The translations under genes and the position numbers were made by a program. From an uncultured Enterovibrio sp. (GTDB lineage: Bacteria > Pseudomonadota > Gammaproteobacteria > Enterobacterales > Vibrionaceae), in assembly GCA_947041315.1 (NCBI GenBank), contig CAMRDW010000008.1, positions 1 to 38,545 on the forward strand: DNA of 38,545 nt, written 5' to 3'. Below the pieces are notes generated by a model. That model did not search any database, was not told the origin of the DNA, and saw only the letters and a program-made list of their open reading frames with translations. Every line of letters begins with the position of its first letter. Within the stretch, counting starts at the first letter, position 1. Of the stretch, positions 27,035 to 36,457 are shown piece by piece.

Positions 27035-28252
27035 TTAGCTCTTGTATAGCACTGAGTACATATCCCACATGGGTAAGAAAATACTGAACGCGATAAACAT
27101 AACCAAGCTTGCTGAAACCAAAAGCAAAAGAGGTTCGATATGATCCGTGAAACGTTTAAGATCATAATCCACTTCTCGATCATAATAATCACTGACCCCA
27201 AGCAACAAATGATCAATTTGTCCGGTCTCTTCCCCAACCTGAATCATCTGATGGATTAATGGCGTAAAAAGTGTACTTTCCGCCGTGACAGTACTGAGGT
27301 TCTGACCTGATTCCACAGCATGCTTCATTTTTTCTACTTCTTTGTCTAAATATCGATTTTCTAAAACCTCACCCGACATTTGAAGCGCAATATTCATAGG
27401 GATCCCGGCGCGCAACATCAAAGACAAGGTACGTGCGAAACGCGAAATTAAAATTCGGTTTAAAAGGCCGCCGAAGATATACACGCGCAATTTATACCCA
27501 TCCCATTTGACGCGTCCCTTCTCATCGTTTTTCCACGCATAAAATATCATCGCAGCGCAGCCTGAAATCAAAAGAACCAGCCACCAATAATCTACAAAAA
27601 AACTTGACATCATAATGAGTGCTTGAGTCGGCAAGGGCAATTCAGCATTAAAACGTGAAAATATGGTTGCAAACTGAGGAATAAAAAAGATGTTGAGGAT
27701 CACGACCGCCAACACAAGCGCACCCATAACAAAAGTGGGATAACGAAACGCCGCTTTAATTCGGCGCATGTTTTCCACTTCTAATTCATAATATTGCCCC
27801 AACTGGTACATGGTTTCATCTAATCGCCCTGTATTTTCACCCACCTTGACCAATGAAAGGAAAAGATCATCAAAAACATGAGGATGATCTTCCATCGCAC
27901 GGGATAAGGGCCGTCCTTTTGATAATTCTTGAGTGACAGAAATCAAAGCTTCTTTCAATGGCTTATCTGTTGTACTTTCTGCAAGCCCCGTCATAGCACG
28001 CATCAAGGGCACGCCTGCTTTGATAAGACTGTGTATTTGGCGACAAAAAATCATCAAGGCTTCAAGCTTCACCTTGCTTGTCGAAAGCGCAGGCTTTTTT
28101 TGAACAAAAGAGGGTTTAATGGCCTTAATCGAAAGGATGCGCCCCCCTTGAGACTCAACAAGCTGGAAGAGGTCACTTTCTGTCGTTACTTCAACCACTT
28201 TCGTAACTTTTTTTCCATCGGCTTGACGGGCTATATATCGATAACGTTGCAT
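27035..28252 (-). CDS. mshG: MSHA platform protein MshG
   Basis: Inner-membrane platform protein of the PilC/GspF family (405 residues), on which the pilus assembly ATPase acts. Two T2SSF domains are visible. The first carries FCRQIHSLIKAGVPLMRAM and VKVGENTGRLDETM; the second carries FARTLSLMLRAGIPMNIAL and IQVGEETGQIDHLL. Membrane segments lie near residues 170-190, 220-240 and at the C-terminus (LLLLVSASLVMFIAFSIFL). The ATG shares its A with the mshE stop codon (TAATG). Confidence 0.95.
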   Translation of the reverse strand: MQRYRYIARQADGKKVTKVVEVTTESDLFQLVESQGGRILSIKAIKPSFVQKKPALSTSKVKLEALMIFCRQIHSLIKAGVPLMRAMTGLAESTTDKPLKEALISVTQELSKGRPLSRAMEDHPHVFDDLFLSLVKVGENTGRLDETMYQLGQYYELEVENMRRIKAAFRYPTFVMGALVLAVVILNIFFIPQFATIFSRFNAELPLPTQALIMMSSFFVDYWWLVLLISGCAAMIFYAWKNDEKGRVKWDGYKLRVYIFGGLLNRILISRFARTLSLMLRAGIPMNIALQMSGEVLENRYLDKEVEKMKHAVESGQNLSTVTAESTLFTPLIHQMIQVGEETGQIDHLLLGVSDYYDREVDYDLKRFTDHIEPLLLLVSASLVMFIAFSIFLPMWDMYSVLYKS

Positions 28253-29958
28253 TATCCCCCCACCGACGCTTCAGATAATTTCAAGACTTCATGAAGGGAT
28301 GTCTGGCCTTGTTTCGCGTATTCAACGGCGCGATGTATTAGGGGTTCGTACCCTGGCTGCAAAAATGCGCGTTGAGAAAAAAGATCCGTGTCGTTTACCC
28401 GCAGCGCGTCCATCAAATCAGGGGTTATTTCTAAAAGCTCAAACACGCCAATACGCCCAGAATAACCTGTAAAGTTACAACGCTGGCAACCTCGCCCTTC
28501 ATAGAACTCATGAAAAGCAAGCTCTGGCGTTATCACCGACAACCAAACCTTTTCTTCTTTTTTTGTTTCATATGGGATTTTGCAATCAGGGCAAAGACAA
28601 CGGATGAGACGTTGCGCCAAAACAGCGCGCACAGAGCTTGCTACCAAATAACCCGGCGCGGACATGTCAATTAACCGAAGCGCACTGTCAATGGCATTGT
28701 TCGTGTGCAAAGTGGATAAAACAAGGTGTCCGGTCAAAGCCGCCCGTAAGCCAATTTCAACGGTTTCAAGATCTCGCATTTCTCCGACCAAAATAATGTC
28801 AGGGTCTTGACGCAAAAAAGTACGGAGCGTCGATGAAAATGTTAACCCTATTTTGTTCGAGATTTGAACTTGGTTAATTCGGGGTAAACGATATTCAACA
28901 GGATCCTCAACCGTTAATATTTTTTTTGCAGGCACATTAAGTTCATTTAAAGCGCCATAAAGGGTGGTTGTTTTTCCTGATCCCGTAGGCCCTGTAACCA
29001 ATAACAAACCGTGAGGACGAAGAAGAAGTTGACGGAAACGTTCCAACATCACAGGGTCCATACCAACATCGTCTAATGCTCGCACTCCAGCAGATTGGTT
29101 GAGTAAACGCATCACAACGGACTCACCGTATTGCACGGGCAAGGTTGAAACACGCACGTCAATGGCGCTTCCTCGCACATTGATTTCAAAACGCCCATCT
29201 TGAGGTAAGCGTTTTTCTGAAATATCCATGCCGCTCATCAGCTTTAATCGCAGCAACAAAGCCGCCGCAATGGCCCGCTCTTTCAGCAAGGTTTCGTGCA
29301 ATATACCGTCCACACGCTGACGAATTCTCAGCACATCCGAGTCAGGTTCAATATGAATATCTGAGGCTCTGATTTGAACCGCATCTTCAAACAGTGAATT
29401 GATCAATTTAACGATGGTCATTTCTTCTGTTTGAGCGTCAAGGTTCTCACCAAAAAGCCCGACGCCATTCAGTCCTTGCTCTGCCTGTAAACGTTCAGCA
29501 AAAGAGGCAATTTCACTCGTTCGGCGATAATAGCGATCAAAAGCTTCAATCAAAGGCTTTTCGGCGGCCACCAGCAATTCAACATTGAATGCATGCAAAA
29601 GATTAAAAATGCTTTCTTGCGCGCTAAGGTCGGCGGGATCCGACATGGCCACACGCACTGTATTTCCAGAAAGAGCAATCACCAAGGCGCGAAACCGACG
29701 TGCATGCGCTTCGGGTAACAAGGTGACAGCATTTGGATCTATTTGCGTTCGACGCAAATCAACAAAAGGCAAATTCATCTGTCGAGAAAGAAAATTCAAC
29801 AATTGAAATTCAGATAAAAAATTCATTTCAATCAATGTTTGCCCTAACTTTCCACCCGTTTCAAATTGACGGTGTAAAGCCGCACTCAAACAATCTGGCG
29901 TCAAAATATTCTCTTCAAGCAATAAATCGCCAAGACGCTTTTGGAGTTTAATTACCAT
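28252..29958 (-). CDS. mshE: MSHA extension ATPase MshE
   Basis: Hexameric assembly ATPase of the MSHA pilus (568 residues). The N-terminal MshEN domain, which binds c-di-GMP in Vibrio cholerae, shows both motif halves: RLGDLLLEENILT (8-20) and KLGQTLIEMNFLSE (37-50). The ATPase part has Walker A GPTGSGKT (323-330) and Walker B with DIILVGEMRD (387-396). A tetracysteine zinc site (CLCPDC, then CQRCN) lies in the last 110 residues. Pilus extension would therefore be controlled directly by c-di-GMP. It overlaps mshN by 11 bases. Confidence 0.96.
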   Translation of the reverse strand: MVIKLQKRLGDLLLEENILTPDCLSAALHRQFETGGKLGQTLIEMNFLSEFQLLNFLSRQMNLPFVDLRRTQIDPNAVTLLPEAHARRFRALVIALSGNTVRVAMSDPADLSAQESIFNLLHAFNVELLVAAEKPLIEAFDRYYRRTSEIASFAERLQAEQGLNGVGLFGENLDAQTEEMTIVKLINSLFEDAVQIRASDIHIEPDSDVLRIRQRVDGILHETLLKERAIAAALLLRLKLMSGMDISEKRLPQDGRFEINVRGSAIDVRVSTLPVQYGESVVMRLLNQSAGVRALDDVGMDPVMLERFRQLLLRPHGLLLVTGPTGSGKTTTLYGALNELNVPAKKILTVEDPVEYRLPRINQVQISNKIGLTFSSTLRTFLRQDPDIILVGEMRDLETVEIGLRAALTGHLVLSTLHTNNAIDSALRLIDMSAPGYLVASSVRAVLAQRLIRCLCPDCKIPYETKKEEKVWLSVITPELAFHEFYEGRGCQRCNFTGYSGRIGVFELLEITPDLMDALRVNDTDLFSQRAFLQPGYEPLIHRAVEYAKQGQTSLHEVLKLSEASVGG

Positions 29959-31009
29959 TTTTTACTTCCCCTTTCGTCACACTCTGTAAATAAAGCAAGC
30001 GTTGACGAGCAAATGCAACAGCCTGATCACTAAGACCCCCCGCTGTAACTGATTTCTGATAGGCTTTTTCTGCATCCTTGTATTCTTTTTCTCTTTCCGC
30101 CGACACGGCAAACCCTAACCACCAGCGCCCGTCCATCGGTTCTTTTTCTGTTAGCCAGCGATAACTCTCTTTTGCCAGATCGTGTTTTTCTAATTTTTGC
30201 GCTAAAGCCGCTCGCATCGAAACCAAACGAATCGCATCTCCCTTCAGTAAATCTTCTGCAGCAATAAGGACTATCAGGGCCGATTCTTCACGGTTCGTTT
30301 GTTGATATATACGCGCCAATGTCACCCTTAAGGTACTCGACAAGGGCGTCATCGAAATGCCTTTTCTTAAAACCGCTTCGGCTTCACGGATTTGCTCCCT
30401 TGCAAACAAAAGACCCGCCAATTGGTTGATTGCAGAAAGATGACGCGGATTGTATTCCACTGCATCATAGAGGTGGCTAATGGCTTTTTTCATGTCCCCT
30501 TCTGTGGCTCTTTTCTGGGCATTTTCATAAGCTAAAGTGCTTAATTGGGCCGCAGAGAGATTCACTGATTCAACATGAAAGCTCGCAGGCTCTTCTTCTT
30601 GAACTTTAACTTCTCTTATTTGCTGAATTTTTTGAATATTTGATGAATCTGTTCGTATATGGTTTGGCAAGGTTTCAAAGACATCTATCGGATCACTCAA
30701 CTGCGCTAAAATTTGCGTCGCTTGCGTGCTTGCGGGTCGTGGCATGCCAGGAACACCATGCCCTAAATTACTGGTCTGCCTCTCGTCTTGTAACAAAGCG
30801 GAAACACTAAAGTGGGTGCCCAATTTTTTAAAGTCCGCATTTGAAATAGCCCAAGCGATACTGGAAGCCCCCGCCAAAGTAGCAAACAAGGCTAAAAAAA
30901 GACGAGCAAAACGAAATCCCCAATTCCCAGGGATCGTCACCAACATCACTTTATTATTTTTATCATCCCGCGACGACAGGTCGCTTAAGAGGCGATTTAA
31001 TTCACTCAT
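29948..31009 (-). CDS. mshN: MSHA biogenesis TPR protein MshN
   Basis: A 353-residue protein with one membrane segment (ARLFLALFATLAGASSIAWA, about 35-54) and a periplasmic tetratricopeptide region in the C-terminal half. Typical TPR helices are AISHLYDAVEYNPRHLSAIN and REAEAVLRKGISMTPLSSTL. It probably helps assemble or place the secretin, as other TPR pilotin-like factors do. It starts eight bases after mshM and overlaps mshE. Confidence 0.9.
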   Translation of the reverse strand: MSELNRLLSDLSSRDDKNNKVMLVTIPGNWGFRFARLFLALFATLAGASSIAWAISNADFKKLGTHFSVSALLQDERQTSNLGHGVPGMPRPASTQATQILAQLSDPIDVFETLPNHIRTDSSNIQKIQQIREVKVQEEEPASFHVESVNLSAAQLSTLAYENAQKRATEGDMKKAISHLYDAVEYNPRHLSAINQLAGLLFAREQIREAEAVLRKGISMTPLSSTLRVTLARIYQQTNREESALIVLIAAEDLLKGDAIRLVSMRAALAQKLEKHDLAKESYRWLTEKEPMDGRWWLGFAVSAEREKEYKDAEKAYQKSVTAGGLSDQAVAFARQRLLYLQSVTKGEVKNGN

Positions 31010-31017
31010 TTAATCTT

Positions 31018-31851
31018 TTAACCCCATATCGCTTTTAGCGGATGATGCTGTCTTGCCATCGGTGTGTCTTTAATCGCAAGTCGAACCGTTCTATTTGAAA
31101 CAAATAATTCTTCTTTACCGTAACTGAGTAACAAGGCTTTATGACACAACTGATGGATAAGCCTTGGAATGCCTCGGCTGGCAACCCAAATTCGCCGTTT
31201 TGCCCAAAAATTAAAGATGCTCAAAGAGCCGCCTTGCTCTCTAATTCGATGATCGATGTAGGCCGATGTTTCCGCATAAGTCAGAGACGCTAAAGAAGCA
31301 CTGAAGCTGATGCGTTGTAACAATTGGCGCATATTATATTGCCCCAATCGCTCATCAAGCTCAGGCTGCCCAAATAAAATGAGCTGGATAAGCTTGCGTT
31401 GCTCTGTTTCTAAATTCCCCAGTAGACGCACCGCCTCTAAAACATCATCAGGCAAGGCCTGAGCTTCATCACATAAAATGACAACGGGTCTTCCATAACG
31501 CGCAGCATTGATTGCAACCCGTTGAATGGAACCTAATAATTTGTCATGTTCGGTTTGTTCTAAGATGCCAAGCTCACAGGAGATCATGTGATACAAACTG
31601 ACCACACTGTTCGCCGGGTTAGGCAAAAAAACCAAGGTGAAATCTCTCGCTAATGCTGTAAGTAAAAGACGACACACCATGGTTTTTCCTGTTCCGACCT
31701 CTCCCGTCACCTTAACCAACCCCTCCCCCATTTCCATCGCGCTGACACAGGTATTAACGGCGTCAACGTGAGAGCGCAACCCGAAGAAACTTCGGGTGTC
31801 AGGAGTCAAAGAAAACGGCATCAGATTGAGGCCAAAGAATGCTTGGTACAT
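31018..31851 (-). CDS. mshM: MSHA biogenesis ATPase MshM
   Basis: A 277-residue ExeA/GspA-like AAA ATPase. Walker A is GEVGTGKT (50-57) and Walker B is VVILCDEAQ (123-131). The N-terminal MYQAFFGLNLMPFSLTPDTR is diagnostic of the ExeA-like family. It lacks a C-terminal peptidoglycan-binding domain, as MshM usually does. Its role is probably envelope assembly of the MSHA machine; it is not the extension motor. Confidence 0.93.
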   Translation of the reverse strand: MYQAFFGLNLMPFSLTPDTRSFFGLRSHVDAVNTCVSAMEMGEGLVKVTGEVGTGKTMVCRLLLTALARDFTLVFLPNPANSVVSLYHMISCELGILEQTEHDKLLGSIQRVAINAARYGRPVVILCDEAQALPDDVLEAVRLLGNLETEQRKLIQLILFGQPELDERLGQYNMRQLLQRISFSASLASLTYAETSAYIDHRIREQGGSLSIFNFWAKRRIWVASRGIPRLIHQLCHKALLLSYGKEELFVSNRTVRLAIKDTPMARQHHPLKAIWG

Positions 31852-31868
31852 TATTTATTCACAGTGCC

Positions 31869-33479
31869 TTAACTTTCAGGAAACCATTCTTCCAGCAAAT
31901 CTCGCGATCGTTGGATTTCTTTTTGCCATGTATCATCACCAACCACAGACGGCTTGATTAAAATAACCAACTCTGTTTTTTGCTTCATTCGATTCACATT
32001 ACGGAACAGGTTTCCAATGATTGGAAGGTCCCCTAAAATTGGAATTTTAGAAACCAGTTCTTCGACGTGAGATTTCATCAAGCCACCAATCACAACGACA
32101 TCCCCGGATTTCGCATGGATGACCGAATCAGACTCACGAATCGAGGTTTTCGCTAATGGCAAAATATAAGGCGCGGCAGCAGAACCGAGCTGGATCTTCT
32201 TTTCTTCTGTTTTGACATCAATAACGGCAGGATGGACATGCAACAAGACGCCTTTTTCATCATCTATTTGCGGTGTCACATCAAGAGAAATACCCGAAAA
32301 GAAAGGTGTTAATTCAATGTTTGGCCCTGAGTCAGAATTGTCGCCAATCACATCTCCAAATGAAATGTCCGTGACAAAATACTCATCACCGCCCACTTTG
32401 ATTACAGCTTTTTGATTGTTTGCCGTCGTGACGCGAGGACTGGAAAGTACGTTGACATCACCTTGGGTATTTAAGAATTTCATCACCGCATTAAAGTGGC
32501 CATCACTGATGGTGATATTGGTTTGACCGCCAACAATATTTGAAATTGCATTACCCGCAAGCGCGGCATCGCCAGGGCGAGCAATGGAAACCACTCGATT
32601 GCCCACATTATTGACAATGTTGTTCCAGTTAATGCCTTGTTGATACCCATCACTGAGTGTCACTTCCAATATCTTCGCTTCTAAAATAACTTGACGTTGT
32701 AAACGTTTTTTTGAGGTGCCAAGAAAACGTTTCACTTCACGAAGCTCAGCGGGAAAGGCTTTCACTGTAATGATGCTTGCTTGTGGAGAAACAACAATAC
32801 TGCGTCCCTCACCTGAGCCAATCATGGCGGTGACCGCTTTTTCCAACTGCACCCAAAAATTGCTTTCTGAACGCGTTTCAATCACAGTCCCTCCCGTGGC
32901 CACAGGAGAACGTGAACCGTCAGCATCTCTTACACCTGAAACGGCGCCAGAGCTGACCGACGTTAAAGAAAGACCAGAACGCTGTAACTGCAAATAATCA
33001 ACAGGGAAGGTTTCTGTTCGTAATGTTGCGGGGAAAATACGAACCAATTTGGATTGTGTTTCAATGTTGTAACCATAGATATCAGAACTTACATTTAAAA
33101 CTTCTGGCACCGTTACATCTTGTAGAGAAAGAGATATTTTTCCTTTCACATCAGGATGCAATACCAAGTTGTATCCGGTTCCTTTGAGTAAACTTGTAAA
33201 AAAAGCCTTGGCGTCGACATTTTTCGCATTCACTCGCAAACGTTTTTCAGACTTCCCTCCTTTCCCTGAAGCCACAGAGAAACCATCGTCTCCCATCAAC
33301 TCCTTTGCAACAGAATCCGGAAGGGCGCGAAGAGGCTTATTCTTTTCTGATTCATAAGCTTCTGTCAGCTCTCTTTGAATTTCTGTTGGTTTTTGATGGC
33401 CAACGTTTTGGCACGCGGCCAAAAAAGAGAGGCTTGCACAAGCTAAAACCAACTTGGTCAACATTGACTTTTTATTCAC
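31869..33479 (-). CDS. mshL: MSHA secretin MshL
   Basis: Outer-membrane secretin pore of the MSHA pilus (536 residues). A lipoprotein signal with the lipobox LAAC places the lipidated Cys at 23. The N-terminal STN-type domain (VDAKAFFTSLLKGTGYNLVL) and the N1-type domain come before the secretin core. The core carries VLSSPRVTTANNQKAVIKVG and VVVIGGLMKSHVEE, and ends PILGDLPIIGNLFRNVNRM. It begins with GTG, which overlaps the mshK stop codon (GTGA) and has AGGTG upstream. Confidence 0.95.
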   Translation of the reverse strand: MNKKSMLTKLVLACASLSFLAACQNVGHQKPTEIQRELTEAYESEKNKPLRALPDSVAKELMGDDGFSVASGKGGKSEKRLRVNAKNVDAKAFFTSLLKGTGYNLVLHPDVKGKISLSLQDVTVPEVLNVSSDIYGYNIETQSKLVRIFPATLRTETFPVDYLQLQRSGLSLTSVSSGAVSGVRDADGSRSPVATGGTVIETRSESNFWVQLEKAVTAMIGSGEGRSIVVSPQASIITVKAFPAELREVKRFLGTSKKRLQRQVILEAKILEVTLSDGYQQGINWNNIVNNVGNRVVSIARPGDAALAGNAISNIVGGQTNITISDGHFNAVMKFLNTQGDVNVLSSPRVTTANNQKAVIKVGGDEYFVTDISFGDVIGDNSDSGPNIELTPFFSGISLDVTPQIDDEKGVLLHVHPAVIDVKTEEKKIQLGSAAAPYILPLAKTSIRESDSVIHAKSGDVVVIGGLMKSHVEELVSKIPILGDLPIIGNLFRNVNRMKQKTELVILIKPSVVGDDTWQKEIQRSRDLLEEWFPES

Positions 33480-33805
33480 TGTATCACCTGTTCATTAAAT
33501 AGCACCAGCGACCAGTGACGATCCCCGCGCTTCACAATCACGTTATTTTCATTAATTCCTGTAATGACGTAACCATTGATAGACTGGCCTTGGCTTATCA
33601 CTCGACCATTTAATACTGCAGTGCATCCTTCTTGCTCATCGCAGAGTATCGCTTCAAGGTTTGGAAGGTAGACCTTCGGTTTCGCTTTCGGCCTTGCATT
33701 TGAAGAATTAAAACCAAGCGGTGCCGTCGGATCGCCTTGAGCGAAAGAGGTTGGAGGAACGAATAATGAAAAAATAAGCAAAATAGCTTTAGTTTCTAAC
33801 CTCAC
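33476..33805 (-). CDS. mshK: MSHA biogenesis protein MshK
   Basis: PilP-like periplasmic protein (109 residues) that links the inner-membrane MshI/J parts to the secretin. I start it at a GTG with a strong GGAGG five bases upstream, which yields a clean signal peptide ending PTSFA. A further GTG ten codons upstream lacks such a site. The mature part begins DPTAPLGF and carries LEAILCDEQEGCTAVLNGR, which resembles the PilP/GspC-like core. It overlaps mshJ by 17 bases and mshL by 4. Confidence 0.85.
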   Translation of the reverse strand: MRLETKAILLIFSLFVPPTSFAQGDPTAPLGFNSSNARPKAKPKVYLPNLEAILCDEQEGCTAVLNGRVISQGQSINGYVITGINENNVIVKRGDRHWSLVLFNEQVIQ

Positions 33806-34445
33806 GAACGCCTCCAATAAACACAGGACTTTCACCTAATGTGTAAACATTGATTTTCACCTCAGCCAATGGGTAGCGCAGAACGCGATAATCAACACTT
33901 TGCCAGTAATATTTGACAGGCAAGGCTTCAAGAGCGGTAAGGTAATGAACAATATCAAAATAAGCCCCGGTCAATGTCAGTAATACCGGATGAATGTAAT
34001 AACGCTTATCTTCCGTTGAGGCGAGCTGAATCGGAGACTGTGACTGCATGGTCAATAACTTCAATCGTCCCGAACCCTTCAGTACTTTTTCCATCAAGGC
34101 AGGCATATCAGAGGGATTCACTAATCCATTCACCTTACTTCCTAATAAATTATCTAGATCTCTCACATCGTTCATCTGCTTCACGAGCTCTTCTTCAAGC
34201 TCGATGTCTGCCGAACCATTCAAGGTTTTTTCTTTTTGTATATTAAGAAGAAGCACCTCTTCTAAAGCGCGCTTGTTTTCATTTTTTTGAGCGTTGAATT
34301 GCCCCAACATGTCGATTTGAGGAAACAGAAAAAAACTGAATCCCACGCAAAGAATAAAAAGCCAGCCGGCCACCCCAAGGAGCCATTGCTCTCGAGAAGA
34401 AAAAGATTCAAAGTGCATCTTTATTTGATCAAGAAACCCCGTCAT
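33789..34445 (-). CDS. mshJ: MSHA biogenesis protein MshJ
   Basis: PilO-like inner-membrane protein (218 residues). One membrane segment (LLGVAGWLFILCVGFSFFLF, about 22-41) is followed by a coiled coil and an alpha/beta domain (HPVLLTLTGAYFDIVHYLTA, then VDYRVLRYPLAEVKINVYTL). It pairs with MshI in the alignment complex. Its ATG overlaps the mshI stop by four bases. Confidence 0.9.
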   Translation of the reverse strand: MTGFLDQIKMHFESFSSREQWLLGVAGWLFILCVGFSFFLFPQIDMLGQFNAQKNENKRALEEVLLLNIQKEKTLNGSADIELEEELVKQMNDVRDLDNLLGSKVNGLVNPSDMPALMEKVLKGSGRLKLLTMQSQSPIQLASTEDKRYYIHPVLLTLTGAYFDIVHYLTALEALPVKYYWQSVDYRVLRYPLAEVKINVYTLGESPVFIGGVREVRN

Positions 34446-35896
34446 AGAGTCTTCTCCTTTTCATCTCTTTTCGAATTCAAGCGAAAATGCAAGAGGGTGT
34501 CTTTTTCATTTCGAGTCAATTCCATCGACTCAAAAACACGCGCGGCAAGCTTTGGATTTGAATGAAAAGACTGCAGCCAAGAAGGGACAGCCTCTGGGGT
34601 TGCGGCAAGACCTTTCAAATTTAATGTACCAAGACTGACGAAAATTTCAGCAATCGAAATATCTTTACGAGACAAGGTTGTAAGGGCATCGAATGTAGAA
34701 ACATAACCTTGCTGAAGGGCACCGTCATGCTGCATTACGGCTTCTAAGGCCGCACGCTTAGAGGCGGCAAGCTCTTTTAGCGATTCAACTTCATTGGCCA
34801 AGCTTAATGAGGGAAGGTGCAGGCTCAATTTCTCATCCAATCCTAAGGATGTTTCTTTAACCAACTCTAATTCGCTCAAAGAAAGCGCCAACTCTTTTTC
34901 CATTTTGGAAAGATTGACTTGTTGATAAGCGACAGCCAACCCCATAAGTAGAATGCTCATTCCCCAAAAGGTGATCATTCGCCCAAACGTTAAAAAGGGT
35001 TTTTGTGTCAAGGATTCGCCACAAAGCAGCAAGTTGAGGTAAGGAGAAAAATCCTCCTTTAAAGCTGCAAGGGTAATGTGTTGAAAATGATCGGCTTGTT
35101 CGAAGATCGTCTGAGCACGCACAGGAATTGAAAGACGTAACAACAATTGCAAGGCAAGTTCATTGTCTTCAACACCTTGCAAGCTAACAACCAATCCCGT
35201 GATTTTCACTGCTTTTAATTGCTGCTGTAAATAATCCAGTGATCGCTGAATTTCAAGCACTAACTCATCCACAATCCTAGGCTGAAGCATGGCTTCATCA
35301 AGAGTCATCCCCCTAATTTGACGCAAGAAGCACAATTTACCTTGATTAAAAACACTTAATTGAACCACGCCTTGACCGTCTTTACTTAAGACCATTTCGG
35401 TTTTATCAAGATCAGTCCATTGGCTCAAAACAACACTTTCAACAGAAACACAATTGATTTTACAGCGGCGCTTTTTTAAATCGTTCGTGAATTGTAAAAG
35501 CGGTCCTTTTTGCGTAGCAAAAACTTGATAGCGATCTGCAATTTGTAAGCTATAACCGTCAGCAACTATTTCGGTAGGCGGCCCTGAAATGAGATCTCTA
35601 ATATGAAAAGGAAGAGCAAGACATTTGTCTTGTTCAGATAAACCTGGATCATCAATCAAAATCGATTGAAACAAACCATGTCCAAGAACGACGTTTAACG
35701 TCATTTTACGAAACGCGAGTTCATCAAGTAATTCACGTGCAGCAAGCCAAGGATTTGAAGAGACAGAACAACTCGCAACTTGAGTTTTTCCTTCTTTATC
35801 AAAACCAACTGCCACAATGCTCGCAGAAACAAACAAACTGACAGTGTGTTGCTGCTTAGAATAATGAAGTCGCTCAAGAAGAGTAGATACAGCCAT
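34442..35896 (-). CDS. mshI: MSHA biogenesis protein MshI
   Basis: A 484-residue protein that combines a PilM-like cytoplasmic domain (about 1-300) with a PilN-like membrane and periplasmic part. The membrane segment is about residues 306-324 (MITFWGMSILLMGLAVAYQ), followed by a coiled coil. A GGA six bases before the ATG supports the start. It is the first gene of the MSHA secretion operon here, with its own promoter-like sequence. The mshH (csrD) gene that usually precedes it is missing. Confidence 0.9.
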   Translation of the reverse strand: MAVSTLLERLHYSKQQHTVSLFVSASIVAVGFDKEGKTQVASCSVSSNPWLAARELLDELAFRKMTLNVVLGHGLFQSILIDDPGLSEQDKCLALPFHIRDLISGPPTEIVADGYSLQIADRYQVFATQKGPLLQFTNDLKKRRCKINCVSVESVVLSQWTDLDKTEMVLSKDGQGVVQLSVFNQGKLCFLRQIRGMTLDEAMLQPRIVDELVLEIQRSLDYLQQQLKAVKITGLVVSLQGVEDNELALQLLLRLSIPVRAQTIFEQADHFQHITLAALKEDFSPYLNLLLCGESLTQKPFLTFGRMITFWGMSILLMGLAVAYQQVNLSKMEKELALSLSELELVKETSLGLDEKLSLHLPSLSLANEVESLKELAASKRAALEAVMQHDGALQQGYVSTFDALTTLSRKDISIAEIFVSLGTLNLKGLAATPEAVPSWLQSFHSNPKLAARVFESMELTRNEKDTLLHFRLNSKRDEKEKTL

Positions 35897-35938
35897 TTAC
35901 GTCCAAATAATGCTCGGCATTTGTATAGTTTGCAATGC

Positions 35939-35966
35939 ATTGTATTGTAACAGCGACAGGCGTCAA
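35939..35966 (-). promoter_or_regulatory. Sigma-70 type promoter of mshI
   Basis: On the minus strand, TTGACG (35966-35961) and TACAAT (35944-35939) with 16 bases between them lie 43 bases before the mshI ATG. A second TACAAT at 35949-35944 overlaps it. This is the best promoter-like pair I found in the window. Confidence 0.6.
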
Positions 35967-35974
35967 ACTTAAGG

Positions 35975-35997
35975 CGCCAAATGACAATATTTTGGCG
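35975..35997. promoter_or_regulatory. Operator-like dyad upstream of the mshI promoter
   Basis: A 7-bp inverted repeat, CGCCAAA / TTTGGCG, with a 9-base spacer. It is nine bases upstream of the -35 hexamer, a usual place for an activator site. The binding protein is unknown. Confidence 0.4.
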
Positions 35998-36406
35998 TAT
36001 TTGTATGTTTTTTAAACGTTTGTTGTATATTTCATTTTTTTTTATGATCTAATTTCCATTTTTACATAAATAATCATCTAAAACTAACGTCCTTCCTCGT
36101 AAAAAAAACAACAATAAAAGCAACCGCTTGCAACCCAAAGATCAAAAATCATATATTTTATCATTACTTCCTGTAAATTAAACAGATAAATACACATATT
36201 TAAACATTTAATGATTTTTTTAAAAAAAAAGACACAGTCAATATTTCGACATTTTAATTTTTTCAGCTTCTCACGCATAAAATCGTCAATTTCCTTCACT
36301 GTGATTGCATATCAGTTAAGCAAAGTGAAATAAGAGGCCTTAGCTTATGCATCTAAATGCTCAGTCTATTAGGAGAGAAATTAATGAAAAAAAGGAGCTA
36401 AAGAAA
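35998..36406. other. AT-rich region between mshI and ssb
   Basis: No convincing gene. One short minus-strand frame (36084-36299) encodes an unusual Cys/Phe-rich peptide with no family features and no clear ribosome binding site. Vibrio clusters normally carry mshH (csrD), of about 2 kb, at this place; no part of it is visible. Confidence 0.6.
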
Positions 36407-36439
36407 AACCCCTTGAAGACAAAAAAGCACTCAAGAGGT
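36407..36439 (-). terminator. Rho-independent terminator, probably of ssb
   Basis: A 10-bp stem with one mismatch, AACCCCTTGA / TCAAGAGGTT, with a 13-base loop. The minus strand runs on into TTTTTCTTT. It is the first terminator after ssb, but repeat copy H lies between them. Confidence 0.65.
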
Positions 36440-36457
36440 TAAATTGAAGGTGTTTCT

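Noticed and set aside
36084-36299. Minus-strand 71-codon reading frame between mshI and ssb
   Set aside because: AT-rich DNA with Cys/Phe/Lys-heavy translation, no clear ribosome binding site and no known motif. It is not a remnant of mshH that I can recognise.
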